A stretch of 64,000 nt of DNA, taken from the NCBI GenBank assembly GCA_013398615.1, contig VZSR01003371.1, forward strand, positions 9,030,197 through 9,094,196, read 5' to 3'. A model generated the notes under the pieces. That model worked only from the letters and a program-made list of their open reading frames with translations, was not told where the DNA came from and did not search any database. The DNA is from Brachypodius melanocephalos (lineage: Eukaryota; Chordata; Aves; Passeriformes; Pycnonotidae). Both the position numbers and the translations under genes were made by a program. This document shows, piece after piece, positions 52,090-64,000 of this stretch (its first letter is position 1; every line of letters starts with the position of its first letter).

Positions 52090-52450
52090 CATGCTGAGCA
52101 TGAAAAGCTCTGACACCCTGCATGGTGGAAGAGCCCTCACACGGACACGGCATTCCCAGAAGTGCTCAGATCCATGGGAGCCCTCGTGGTTTCAAACCTG
52201 CAAGTGCTGCCTCTGTGTGTGTAAGAGCCCCGTGGCAGCACACAGTGCAAGCCCTGTTTGGGGTCAGCAAGGAGGATGGCAGCAGGTGAAGCACCTGGAG
52301 AGGAGCTGCAGCTGGATTGCAGATGTGCTCCTACAGCCCTGCTGCAAGAGAGCCCATGGGAATGGGAAATACACACCACGACAGCCCCAGCTGTGGGGCA
52401 TTACAGAGAGAAGGGAACCCTGGTCTAGAACAGGCAAGACACAGGTCTAC
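52090..52450. other. GC-richer island, unidentified
   Basis: A compact GC-rich block between AT-rich flanks. A plus-strand frame of 175 codons (51974-52501) and a minus-strand frame of 80 codons overlap here. Both are explained by low stop density, and neither has a recognisable domain. It is a possible unlisted repeat or non-coding exon. Confidence 0.3.
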
Positions 52451-52501
52451 ACATGGGAATTAGCCTTTTTTTCATACTGTGAAATCTTACAACAAATCTG
52501 A

Positions 52502-53211
52502 GTATCATCCTGAGACTTCAAATATTTTTTTTTACCTTTAAGTGGCCTTTCTTTTCAGACAGATAATCACCAAAAAAATCCTGGCTTTCTTTTTTTCCTT
52601 TCTTTAAAGTAATGAAAAAGAAAATTTCTGTTCATTGTTACAGTAGGAAGAAAAAAAAAAAAACAACTTAAAAATGCCAGCCCTAAAGACAAAAAAAATG
52701 CCAGAAGACAAGCAAAAATAATTCGAAGTTCATTAATTGAAGCCCGTTTCTGAATTCTGAATGTACAGGACTGACATTGCCTAAAGTCCTCTATGACCCC
52801 AAGTATTTAGATCATATTCTAGTCTTGTCTGCAAATATAATTAATTAAAAAATATATACTTCACTAGTAAGTCAGAAGATTTCACTTATTTCTAATGCCA
52901 ATTGAATTATTATTCCCCACTCTTGAAATGTGATTCTCAATCTAATTCTCATGTTGACTCTAACAACTGGTTTTTCTAAATACTCCAGACTTCCATTAAT
53001 AAAAGTTATGAGAATGCTATATTGCATATGATAAAGTAATTTTACATATTTATGATGCTAAAGTTACATGAGTAAAAGTGGAATCTGAGATTTCATTGAT
53101 AACTAATACAATATAGAGTGCTCTGCTTCCAAGAAAATTTGCATTGTGACCTGACATTGCTGGTGTATAGATGCAATTCTGGTAACTCATAAGGGAATGG
53201 GAAGCACTCAC
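52502..53211. other. AT-rich non-coding stretch
   Basis: Several A- and T-runs near 52530-52700. No gene recognised. Confidence 0.55.
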
Positions 53212-53447
53212 CAGAATTTGCTATTTAATGAGCATGGAACACTGGTTCCCACTAATGATTAATATCCAAATTTTCATCACATTCGAGTGCCTGAATAAAT
53301 TCACTGATTTGTTCTGATCCTCTAGAGAGAGGAGATCCAAAAGCAAAGTCTAAATTTCGATTTGCTCCTTTTCCTTCCTCATAATCCCATCTCTGGGAAA
53401 TATTACCGAGGAAGGTACAAACAGACTGCAAGCAACCAGAATTGTCT
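53212..53447 (-). CDS. Best exon candidate, possible last coding exon
   Basis: Read on the minus strand, CAGTTTTTCCTTTGCAG (ending at 53448) is a strong splice acceptor with a long pyrimidine tract. From 53447 only one frame is open. It runs about 65 codons to a TAG at 53252-53254 and encodes a hydrophilic, acidic tail (GSEQISEFIQALECDENLD near the end). By hand count 21 of 64 codons begin with G, and three CpG sites are kept in an AT-rich setting. After the stop come ATTAAA at 53224-53229, a common polyadenylation signal, and a near-consensus donor GTGAGT from 53211, so the exon could be terminal or could end at 53212 with an intron in the 3' untranslated region. The protein is not recognised and no upstream partner exon is established. 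A pseudoexon or chance frame cannot be excluded. Confidence 0.35.
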
Positions 53448-56259
53448 CTGCAAAGGAAAAACTGCTTGAACATTCACTGGCTCCCACTGCAAATTTATGA
53501 ATCAACACATATATTTAGCTAACCAAGATATCCATGCAATTTTTATTATAAAACATAATAGTCAAGTGAAAAATAAACAAACCAGATAGTGGAATTCTGG
53601 ATTCTGTGTGTCAAAACAGGCATTAGAAGTCCTTTAATGGAATGAAAGGAAAGTGGAGAATATTGCAAATGCAGACTTGAAATGAAAAGTCTTCAAAGAA
53701 TAACACATGGACACACACAAAGAAATTGTGCAGGCCCTGCACATGACTTCTTTAGTTTTAAAGGCAGTTTAGCTAATAGCAAGAGATTTTATATTTTCCA
53801 GGGAGGCTTTAAAAGTAATTATTGTCTGTGTGTTCTTTGTCCATAACTCTTTAGTGGCAGCCAGCAGAATTTCATTTTCTTCCCTTATTTCAGTAATAAA
53901 TTTCTTTCAACTCTCTTTTGCCCTGACACAAAAGCAGTGTTCAAGTCTAAGAAACAGACGTTTTTACCAAGGCAAAACCCCAGAATTTTCAGAAGTTGTC
54001 AAATCCGACAATAGCAGAGTACTTCTCTGGATTCAAGCCCACGTTCTGAACATGCCTCAGTTCTTAAACACCACATTTTTAATGCCATGATATCATGTTG
54101 CTACTTTTAGGAAAAAGAAAGGATGCTCACAAATTGCATTTGGACCCCAGGTTAATTCTTCATCTTGGATAGATCACTGTTCAGAAAGAACAAGAAAGAA
54201 CACTACAGGAACTTCTATTAAAAACAAGTGCAAACAAGAAACTTCATCAGCTTTATAGTTCCTTAATTAATTTTTAAATTTTACACACTTAAACACCAAT
54301 GGGTATTTATATTTTTACGATAACTTTTCTCAATGATGAGCTGGCTCGTCACTTCTTATTGTAGCAACTTTTTATGGAGTAAGAATTTTACACTCCATTC
54401 TGTAAAGGACATAAAGCCAGAATATATCAAGTTCTGAATACACAGCAAGTTAATCTATGTATGGAGCACAAAAGTTCAACTTTCTACAGCAAAGCATTTT
54501 TCTTTCCATCGAGTCCTGTATTGCCAAGGGTAAGAAATATTTCATTCTGCTTACAACATGCATCCTGAGTTCCTGGGTCACTTCTGACTGGCAGTGCCAG
54601 ATACTTAGGTTACTGCATGGCTTGGGACAAGAGATACTCTTGGAAAAAATACTACGGAAAGAAAGAGGCAGAAATAATCTCCTCTGTTGTAGCAGGAAAG
54701 AGGAAACGGATGATTCCCTGGGGTTTCTTTCAGTGTGAGAACATTCTGTTGCTTTAAAACATTTACTTGAGAAATCAGTATTACTCTGCAGATTAGACCC
54801 ACATGAAAGTTAGTAAATGGCAATATGCCAGAACACTCAGCTTAGTGCTCCTGTCAATGAGGGGATCCCTCCAACACTCAGGAAAAATCTTGAACTATAA
54901 GAATCCAAAGACTAATGAGCTGCACCCTCCACTCTGGGATCTCAGTTTTATTTCCTTTAAATTCTCGACCCTAGTCCCTAAGTGCAGTATAAAAACACCA
55001 ACACCTCCCTTTACACCATGCCCAGATGGACCCTTAGAAAACAGAAATTAAAGTAAAACTCATCAGAGCTGATGGAGGCAGACACATCTTCAAAGGCAGG
55101 GACTCAACTGGCTTATAAGATTGGCTTATTTTAGTTGGTGGGCAAATGCTGGAAGAGCAGATGGGCTTATTAATACCTGTGTATCTCATCTGTGTGCAAA
55201 AGCCCACAACTGAAAATGAGAAAACCAAATTATTATTCCTAGATGCTGTCAGTGTTTATTTTCACCCAGGTATTCCTAAGTCACACCCACCACTGTTCAA
55301 CAAGGTAGAGATATTAAACCATCTAATTTGGCACCAGTGCAACATATGTCTTCTTACAGACTGTGGGTAACATTAAATACTCCAGCACAATCCAGGAAAG
55401 CAATATGAATGGCTTGAAAAAGTTAGTTAGCCTCACAAAAGCTAGGGACACAATTAGCACTAATTGTCAATCACACACTAGGTGGTGACGGTTCAACAGG
55501 CAACAGCCACAGAGGCTGCACCCTCCCTCTGCTGAAGATGGACCTTCTCACAGCATGGAGCTGAGAAACACCTCCTGCCATCACCTTCATCGAACCTGTG
55601 CTGAAGATAAAAGGTGGCCCTTACTTCCCAACACTGTGATTCATATTTCAAAAGCATAAGGTGTTTCTTAAATATTTATCCTTTAGATACCATAAGATAT
55701 TTCTAAAACACGGTAAGATGGAGTTCCCAGCTATAATCTATCTTCAGAATAATAGTAAGGTATATATGTGTATGAAATTTATAAATTCTGGAGCGCCTTA
55801 TGAAAATGCAAATCTGACTTGCACTTCTGTATTATTTTCCTCATCACCTCATATATGCACTTAAATGGCCACACTAAAATCAGCCTGTCTTCACCTAATG
55901 TGTTGATGAAATTTTGCCATTGTCCAAAATAAAAAAATAATTTAAAAAAAAAAAAAAAAAACCCAACACTATCCCAAAATCCAGTTTCATTCAAAGTCAA
56001 ATGTTTGGAGCCAAGTTCTGAAATTCTTGTTTAAGGCAGTGTTGTAACTAACTAAGGTGGAAGGATGCAAAAATCCAGTGGTTCTTACTTATATGAGTAC
56101 ACCTCAATGGTTTGATCCCTCTTATACACAATTTATAAGGGTCACCTTTATTACAAGGAGAAGAAACAGTACCAAAAGAAGTAATTGTTAAAACATTGGC
56201 ATATGTATAAGGTAAATATCCAGCCCCACAGATGCATCAGCAATAATCCCTCACCTCCG
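53448..56259. other. AT-rich non-coding stretch
   Basis: Contains an 18-base A-run at 55944-55961. Nothing else recognised. Confidence 0.55.
55944..55961. repeat. Run of 18 A
   Basis: Embedded in a longer A/T-rich stretch. Confidence 0.95.
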
Positions 56260-56368
56260 TTTGCACAGCTGCTGATGGTGAAATTGCCCAATGCAAAGAT
56301 CACAGGAGGCTGCACCGCAATCTCCAATAGTCACTTCCAGCCAACACACCTGTGATTCTATGATCCTG
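56260..56368 (+). mobile_element. CR1 LINE 3' tail, sense
   Basis: Ends with CACTTCCAGCCAACACACC followed by TGTGATTCTATGATCCTG, the terminal part of CR1 (the 'ccttccaacc ... attctatgat' pattern). The upstream part is diverged and its start is approximate. It is only a short 5'-truncated remnant without coding capacity. Confidence 0.72.
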
Positions 56369-58680
56369 CTTCTACAGCTCACTCACCCCTCCCTGTGAGC
56401 TTTATACCGTGGTAATTAAACCTCAGAGACTAGACCACAAACAAACAAATCTGATTCTACTGCCTACAAAGGGAATTCAGATTCATCTGATGTAAAATTT
56501 GTGTGCCATGCCATCTCCCCTTAAACCACCTACACTGAGCCAGGAAGACACCTTTAGCTCAACTTCATCCTGGCCCCTGCTGCCTCCACTGTGCTCCTTG
56601 GCACATGGACAGAGGAGTCTCTCTCTCATCTGGTAGGAGGTCCAGGTCCCCAAAATTCACAGCCTAAAATTGGAACACTGACAGTTTCAAACATGCTTCT
56701 TCAAGGACACAATTCTTTCCAAAGAAAGGCAGCAATAAGAGAAGTTTGAGAATTGTACATGCACTTCTGGTATTGAACAAAGAAATTCAGAAATTTCACT
56801 CCTCCATATACATCAGCTTGGCAACTTAGCCAGGTAACACAGTTATCCTCTGGTGACTTCTCGTTCTTGGAGCTCGGGCTTCATTCTAATCACCATTTCC
56901 AAAGGTGGGAATCCTACCTCTGGCCTGTTGAGCCAAGGTGACATCAGATTCCATTCAAGTGGGCAATTCCAGATGCAATTCTGATTTGGGCTAGATCTTC
57001 CCCTTCAGAAGGGTTTAAAAAAAGCACCTGGTATATTGTACATGAAATACAGTGAGCCTCTTTTTGACCACAAAAGCTCTATATCTTAACTTGAAATAAA
57101 TCCAAGACAAAGGAAAAAAAAATCTCCAATGTTCTCACCCCTGTAGGAAGGACCTAGAGAGATATGGGTCATTTGTTCAAATAATCTCATCTTGAACAAT
57201 GGCTTAAGAGTTCAAAAGCCTGAGGGGCATTGCAAGAATGAATTTTACTTTTCAGGGAAGACATCAAACCCAGACATTTCTGTGGCAGACATACCAGCAT
57301 ATCCTTTCAGACCCCTTTGAGTATATTTTCTGCTTTTTGGATTTGAAATCTTGGAGCAATACAACAAGCTCTCATTTTTTAATTAAGTTTCCTGTCGGCA
57401 AGACTGAAGAAAAAATATCAGTCAGTGTCTCTGAAGTGGGAGCTAGCACAAAACTCCACTAATAGGCCCATTGACCTAACATTCACAGACTTTACCATTC
57501 CTAAAATATTTTCCACCAGTCCGGGCAGCAACAAATTACAGGTTTTGTTTGATGTTCTTAGTCATGGTACATTATCAGGGAATACACAACCAACTTGTCT
57601 TTGAAAAGGTTGACTGCTATTACTCTTCAAAGTTCATCCATGTATTATACTCTTCTGCCTGCAGTGCCAGAGTATGTATTGCATATTCTAAAAGGGCAAA
57701 ATGGAAATGGTGCACAGCTGCTAATGGTTATTCAAACTCTATTTGGGCTGTTTTTTTAAGATAGAAATGTTCTCTTAATTGAAGGTGTGTTTGTGAGAGA
57801 AAATAATTGTCATAAAGGCAAAACTGTCTCCTCTCAAAGGAAAGAACCTCAAGTGGAGTAATAGGATGCATATCAGACATCATATGTGGGAGACTTCATG
57901 AAAAGTGCAATTCCTTCTGATACTAGATTCATATTCTTGCCAGCCACACTTTACAAACTACCAAAGATTGGAGAAAGGAACTCTAATGAGAAACAGCTCT
58001 TAAGAAATGAATAGCTGATCAGGTTAACACCAACTCTTTCCCATAGCCTGCTGCTTTTGGAAGATCTTCTCATACGCAATACATTGAAAACTAAGCATCA
58101 GTGACTTCAAATCCAAACAATTTACAAAAGTTTCATGTCGTAAGGAAATGTTTTCTAGTAATATCGAACTATTAATGTTGCAATTACATAATGCCAGGTA
58201 TACTGTCTGCCACTCTAGAAGAGGAGGTACATAAAGCAAAGCACAAGGTTTATTGAATTTATACCTACAAGAATAATCATTTAATTTGATTACTTAGGAA
58301 GCTTGGCCTCTACCTCAAGTGTTTTGCAAAATGCTAAAACACTCACACTGTTCTGACTTATTTTTTAATTTAGCTCTCTAGTACAAAAAAAAAAAATTTA
58401 ATTACATTCTGTCCTCAGCTGCGTGGTTAATATATGTTGTTTGCATTTGAAACCCACAGGACTCTCAGTGCTTCCAAATCAATGAATTCAGAAAGGATTA
58501 AGTCACGCTGTTTTTCCCATCAAAAAGTCACTATGATATCCAGATGCAAAACTATGACTCTAAATATAAACATGAGAAGATGTTGACAGTAATTGCTCTC
58601 GTGTCACTTTGGTTTTCTTTCCATTGAAACGTACAACTCAGAAATTCATGCCTCTCTTGGCCTCTCTACGTAATCACATG

Positions 58681-58694
58681 CACACACACACACA
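58681..58694. repeat. CA microsatellite, 7 units
   Basis: Seven perfect CA units. Confidence 0.9.
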
Positions 58695-61269
58695 TCCAAA
58701 AAACCAAATTTAAATAAATGGATAGATCAATATCAAGGTATATAAAGGCAATCATATTTCCAGGAAATAAGGAAAGATACAAGGAGTTTTGGGTTGGTTG
58801 GGTTTTTTTTTTTTGTTTGAGGGTATTTTTCTTTTTTTTTGCTTTCCCTATACATAAAAACAGCAGGGAAACAACAAGAATATAATATTATACTGAAGGT
58901 CCAAATGTTAAACTTCAGGAACATACTTGCAGTATACACACACAAATTAAAAATATGTAATATGCACCTTTTAATGATCAAACTTCAAAGTTACCAATCA
59001 GGACTTCATTAAGACACTATTTTGGTCACCCTGCCAAGAAAACTCCCCATCTGATAGAGCTCACCTCTATCCTTCCTAAGGTTTCTAGTTTGCTTCAAGA
59101 AAGCCTTGAATGTGCACCTCCACTATTGGGACACAAAAGAAATCCCTTTGCCCTGAAGGTTCTCAGCATGCTACTGAGAGTATTTTATGTAGTAAAGTCT
59201 CAAAAGAAAGACATATTTCCCAAGTTCCTCCTCCAAGCACAATCCAACTGATGAAGTGTAGCAACAGTAAGAGAGTATTTAAATGACCAACAGTTTAGAA
59301 ATGAAACTTCTCTCTGCTCTGTACAGAAAAGAACATATTTACTAGAACTACCTAGGTAATAGACTTCTTCAGGTGGAATTAACATTTTAATTAGCAATTG
59401 AGTCATTTTACACTCTAAAGATAACAAGGTAATTATCAAACACATTGTCAGAAACTAAACACAAAGTTTGTAAAATGTACAGTTTACATAATTAATTGAT
59501 TTGCACAAGGTTGCATTTTAGAGCAAATCATGATGCTTTCTCCAAGTAAAGATGTGTATTTAATCATATTCTCAGTAGTAAAAATATACTGATATGCCTG
59601 TATCAGTCACGTTATATTCCACAGTAATATCTTATGCAATTAATCAATGTAATTATATGCCTGCCATGAAAATATAAAAGATTATTTAAATCATCCAAGA
59701 GATGGCTGTAATTTTTCATCTCTTGCTGATTAAATCCCACTTTTCAGTAAGGGTTAAAGTGTATGGTATGCTACCTTCCTACTTATATTTTCCAATGTGT
59801 AAATTCTTTTTTCTGAAATCAGTTCAGATACCCCTGCTGCCAATCTGTTCAACCAGCAAAAGAAGGTGCCACACTAAACTGTTTCTTTATGTAACAAAGG
59901 AGAATCTCCCTGCCCATCTCCTAACCAAGCCAGCCAGGAATTAGTTGAGGAGGACCATAGCGTCCATTTCTTTTGGACACTCCTTCTCAGAAGGAAAAGT
60001 CTAGCAACTCACTGAGCAAGGCAGGAAGTGATGGCAGCAACATCCCTATTCCATCAAAAAAACTAAAACTATGGTTATCATCACCTACCTAGGAAGGCCT
60101 CTGAGTACACAGTATACAAGCAGCAATCTTTCCTTACTCCAGGATTGTCCTGAATGGACTGAGTGATGAGAGTGAACCAGGCACAAGCATCATTTGAACA
60201 GCGTTTGGAAAAGATCCATTTCATCTGCTCCTGTTTTCCTCACTCTGTGACTCAGTTATTCTCCTCCTGTATTCCTCCCATCTTCATTGCTGGCTCTTGC
60301 TCAACAAGGCACCAAGCTGAACTTCACCAATCCCACCTACCCAGACCTGTTTGTGTTGTATTTTTGTTCCCTCTTTTTCCCTAAATGTATCTTAGATCCA
60401 AAACAAGAGAATTAGAGAGAGCTGCTACCTACTGACTCCTCCTCCTTTCCCAATGGGACTCTGATGATCCAGATTCATCCCACTTAACATTCACCTTACA
60501 GAAATCAGTGGACAGACAAAGGCAACTGCAATGGTCAGGTCATCACCCCTATCTTCCCAATCATCCTCTGGAGACCAATACTCATCTCTATTAGCAACAC
60601 ATATGTCCTCAGGCAACTACCTACTTAATTTAGGCATTTAAGTTAATAGGAATATCTGGGGCTCACAGACGCTTGATGAATTTAGAAGAGATATTCCTTT
60701 AAAAAATAAAACCTACAAGGAAAAGAGGGAAATGGAGTTAGTTACAATTCTGCTCATTAAAACTTAAGTATCTGTATTTTCCTTGTTTTCCTCTTTGTTT
60801 CTAGTAGCACTGCTAAATATTTTAGATAGTTTCTGCTTGGCAGAACAAATGGATTCAAGCCCTTACTAATAAGTTCCTCAACTCCAAATTACTCATGACT
60901 GTAAGAAAAGTAGCAAAAAGGGCAATTTAAAATTTATAACCTCCTTAATATTGTGTACAGTCTTGACAAAAATACACAGACAAACCTAAAAAGCATTTAA
61001 GTAACTGGTCCACTTGCCAAACACAGTAAAGGCACTTCCAGGGAATGATTATTTCTGTTTAGCTTCAGCTGTCTGCAGTTTGTGGAGCTTTTCTGACACA
61101 GGCAAAGAGGAATTCAGCCAGAAATCTGAAGCCTGTTACATTTAGGAACACATTTATGTGTATTAACTAGGTGACTGATGACTTCATAGGAATATTTAAA
61201 CCTATTTAAAATTTGAGAAAACAGTTGAATGGGTATTTTTACTTCTTGTTTAATTTGCACACTACAGGG

Positions 61270-61301
61270 AAAAAAAAAAGAAAATGAAAAAAGAAAAAAA
61301 A
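61270..61301. repeat. A-rich simple sequence
   Basis: A-runs broken by G, TG and C. Confidence 0.88.
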
Positions 61302-64000
61302 CAGAAACAGAGAATTGCTCTCCAAGAGATCCTATACATTTCTTAGTCTCCTAGAATACCACATATATAAAATCTTCCATATTATTGCAGAGATATATTA
61401 TTGCACACTATTGTAAGAGCTATATAATGTCTTTCTATAGCCTTAAGAAAATGCACTCAACAGCAAATCTTTGCAACTAAGAAGATGGACAACAACAGCA
61501 GCTTTGGGTGGCTCAGATCCTGCAACTGCTGAAAGTTGATCTTACCCACATAACATCAAGGCAGAATTTCTCCTCCCTCTCCAGGGAATGTATCCCCTGC
61601 CTGCCAAGGCACAATAGTGAGTGGTTCAAGAAGGAACTGCAAAACAGTTTAAAATGCCTGTTCAAACCCTACTTCTCATCATATCCCCCAATCATACAGA
61701 GTCAGACTTTGACAAAAAGTCCTATTTTTCACTCCACACTTCTAACTGACATAGAAACCACAAATAAATAGAAGAATACAGTCCCCCACTGCACAACAGA
61801 AAAAGTACTGAGAAAATTATTTCTAGGTCTACAGGCTAAAAGGGCCAAATGTGCCAAAAACAGGAAGAAAAAGAAATTCCATTTTAAATTGCTGCTCTTT
61901 CCTCTTCATTGGAAGATGAAAGCATCTCAGTATCCCCCAATCAAACCAATGACAAAAGTTCATTATGAAAACCTGTTAGATCCTAACTTGTAAAGCTTTT
62001 TTACATTCAATTTTTCATCAATCCATGTAAAACACATGTACATAAGAAATGAAAAAAATCATAATACAGAGCTAGAAATTAGAAATTTAAACTAGGAATT
62101 TAACATGTGCCTTCCTTAAACACTTTCCCCTCTACATTTTACTGAGTTTGCTGTTTTCCAGTTTTAAATACACATGCTTCACAGCAATACTGTAAGTATT
62201 TAGATTCACTTGGTTTTAATCTGGAACAAGCATTAGAGCCTCTAAACTGATCTGCTCCCATAGAACTGGCCAGAACATTTTGCTCAAGTACAGCTATGTG
62301 AGAGGACAGCAACTCATCTGACCAATGCACATCTTTCTAAAGCCACCCAGGCTTAGAAGAATCTATCACTTACTCTGACTGGTTTGTTTTGATAAACAAT
62401 TATGCTTTTAATTAAAAATGTGTGCCTGAATTCTAATTTAAATCTGTCTTGCTTCAATTCCCAGCCATTGCTTTTTTATTCATGCCTTTTTCTTGTTAGA
62501 GTTCAGAGCTCTCCAGTATCTGTTTCCTCTGATAGAGAGGACAGTGGATTTCTCCTCAAGGGGCTACATGTGTGCCTACAGAAACACACAAATAGAGAGT
62601 ATAAAATCCCCATCGCCTGAGAGCAACACCTCTACAAAGTCCAAAAATGTGCATGTAGCAATTGATATGTATCCAGGATAACAGCGTTAAGTCCTCTATT
62701 TTTATAAAGCCTGCTTTGCTAATAAAAAAGATCATGATTTTATTTAGCACCTTATCAGAGAAACAGCAATAAATTCCATCATTCGAGCACTATGAGCTAC
62801 TCAATGCCCACTTCCTTTTCCCTATCACACTTAGCACACAGCTCCAGGTCTGAGCTTGCCAGGATTAAGGCTCCACTGCAATGATATACCCCTAAAACAC
62901 ACAGTCAAGTTGATATAAACAGGCTGACAAAGTAATGATGACAGAAGCATTAATAGTTTTAAAAGGCCTGCAGCATTTATTTGCACATTAGTTTTTTCTG
63001 CAAAGAAAGAGAGAAAGTATGAAACACTCTCCTAGGGGTTTCTCCCAGAACTCATTTTCTTATTTTACGAGTTTTCCCCTCCTAGTATCCTCTCCTCTTC
63101 CTCAGACACAGAATAGACCTGGTGAAAGAAATAGAGGGACAAGAGCACAAGGCTTCCTTCTTTTCTTTTCTTGACAGCTCTGATACAAAGACTTGTTCTT
63201 GTAACAGGCTCCTTAGCAAGGAAAGGACTCTGTGTTGTACAGGAAGGTCATAGGCAGAGTTTTACTACTGCAAAAACAAACAAAAGCTCTTATCTTAAAA
63301 ATACATGAAATCATATTTGGCAGGGTTTGGAAACCTAATGAAATTCCAAGGAAATGTGATTCACAATTACCTTCTTAATAAATAAAATTCTCGATAATTT
63401 TTCTTAGAAATGCTGATCTCCTGTTACTAACATTTCTGTTTATATTTTAAAACACCCTGAAAAAAATGGGTGGCAGAGGATGAAGAGACATCTCTTCTCA
63501 GGTGGCAGATGACAGATGTCTCCCTGTAAAGGGGAAGGCATAAGCAAGAGGCACAGACAGCAAAGGGACTCCCAGACATCACTGCTCAAATCACTGACAG
63601 GCAGGATCTACAACAGGCACAAGCAGTAGTGAGAGAAACTACAATCCAGATGACTGGACTGTTCCTAGCCACTAAAATTAACAAATAATGATGTTCTGGA
63701 AGTAATGTCCATGAAGCATTAAACAACAGTTTTATTTTAAATTACACAAATGATGGCCAATGCATGGAGCTCTCATTGTAAAGCCAGCAGAAAGTGTTGG
63801 CTGCCTGGTGGATGGAGTGTGGGAAGCTGCTGCAGACATGCAAACTGTTTTATTCATGTGTATTATCTCTGCTTTGATTCAGCAGAAAAGTCAAAGCCTC
63901 TGCATGCTGGTTAGTTTCAATTTAGTTTTATAACAAATATGTATAACTTTTTTAAAAAAAAAAGAGGCCAGATGACAAATGCACAAAAAACACATGGCCA

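Larger units (their letters stand above)
56369..64000. other. AT-rich non-coding stretch to the window end
   Basis: No gene or named repeat recognised. It holds a short CA microsatellite at 58681-58694 and an A-rich tract at 61270-61301. A minus-strand frame at 62139-62330 is mildly coding-like and is raised as a finding. Confidence 0.5.

Noticed and set aside
51974..52501. 175-codon plus-strand frame
   Set aside because: It runs through a GC-rich block where stops are rare, starts in an AT-rich hydrophobic stretch of different character, and has no domain, splice logic or homology I can see.
58024..58239. Minus-strand frame after a good acceptor (CCTCCTCTTCTAG)
   Set aside because: Only about 10 of 62 codons begin with G, no good donor follows, and the reading phase would create a stop if joined to the 53.2-53.4 kb candidate.
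59200..59445. Minus-strand frame after TTCTTTTCTGTACAG
   Set aside because: No usable donor, no polyadenylation signal seen, and no CpG or codon bias to support coding.
1..64000. tRNA, rRNA, snRNA, box C/D snoRNA, CRISPR array or endogenous virus
   Set aside because: I looked for tRNA B-box words, C/D box pairs at snoRNA spacing, regular direct repeats with spacers, and gag, pol or env motifs. None was found beyond the CR1 reverse-transcriptase fragments. A covariance-model and repeat-library search would be needed to exclude degraded copies.

Overview
The window looks like 64 kb of bird nuclear DNA. The main evidence is several fragments of CR1 retrotransposons. Two carry the typical avian CR1 3' end, and one carries a CR1 reverse-transcriptase reading frame. 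The rest is AT-rich and rich in A-runs, with stop codons in every frame and no operon structure, ribosome-binding pattern, rRNA, tRNA or CRISPR array. I cannot name the species or the locus.

The window reads as intron or gene-poor intergenic DNA. I could identify no complete gene and no exon of a known gene. From left to right: 1-4690 is mostly featureless. 4.69-5.86 kb holds coding-like open frames on the minus strand, including a broken coiled-coil-like stretch. 11.1-11.7 kb is an antisense CR1 reverse-transcriptase fragment. 13.1 kb has a 30-base A-run. 15.5 kb is an old CR1 relic. 22.7 kb is a younger antisense CR1 3' end. 23.2 kb has a coding-like minus-strand frame. 45.3-46.7 kb is a long, very old sense CR1. 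48.7-49.4 kb is the longest open frame in the window (233 codons, minus). 50.1 and 53.2-53.4 kb are minus-strand exon candidates with good splice-like borders. 56.2 kb is a sense CR1 3' tail. Several GC-richer islands (7.4, 12.2, 21.5, 24.8, 43.6-44.1 and 52.1 kb) have no assigned identity.

The CR1 copies form at least two age layers: fragments still close to the avian CR1 pattern, and two degraded relics resembling CR1 copies known from turtles and crocodilians. All are dead fragments. I found no new biological system. The items most worth checking are the minus-strand exon candidates, because several show a coding-like base bias or splice-like borders but none could be matched to a known protein by eye.
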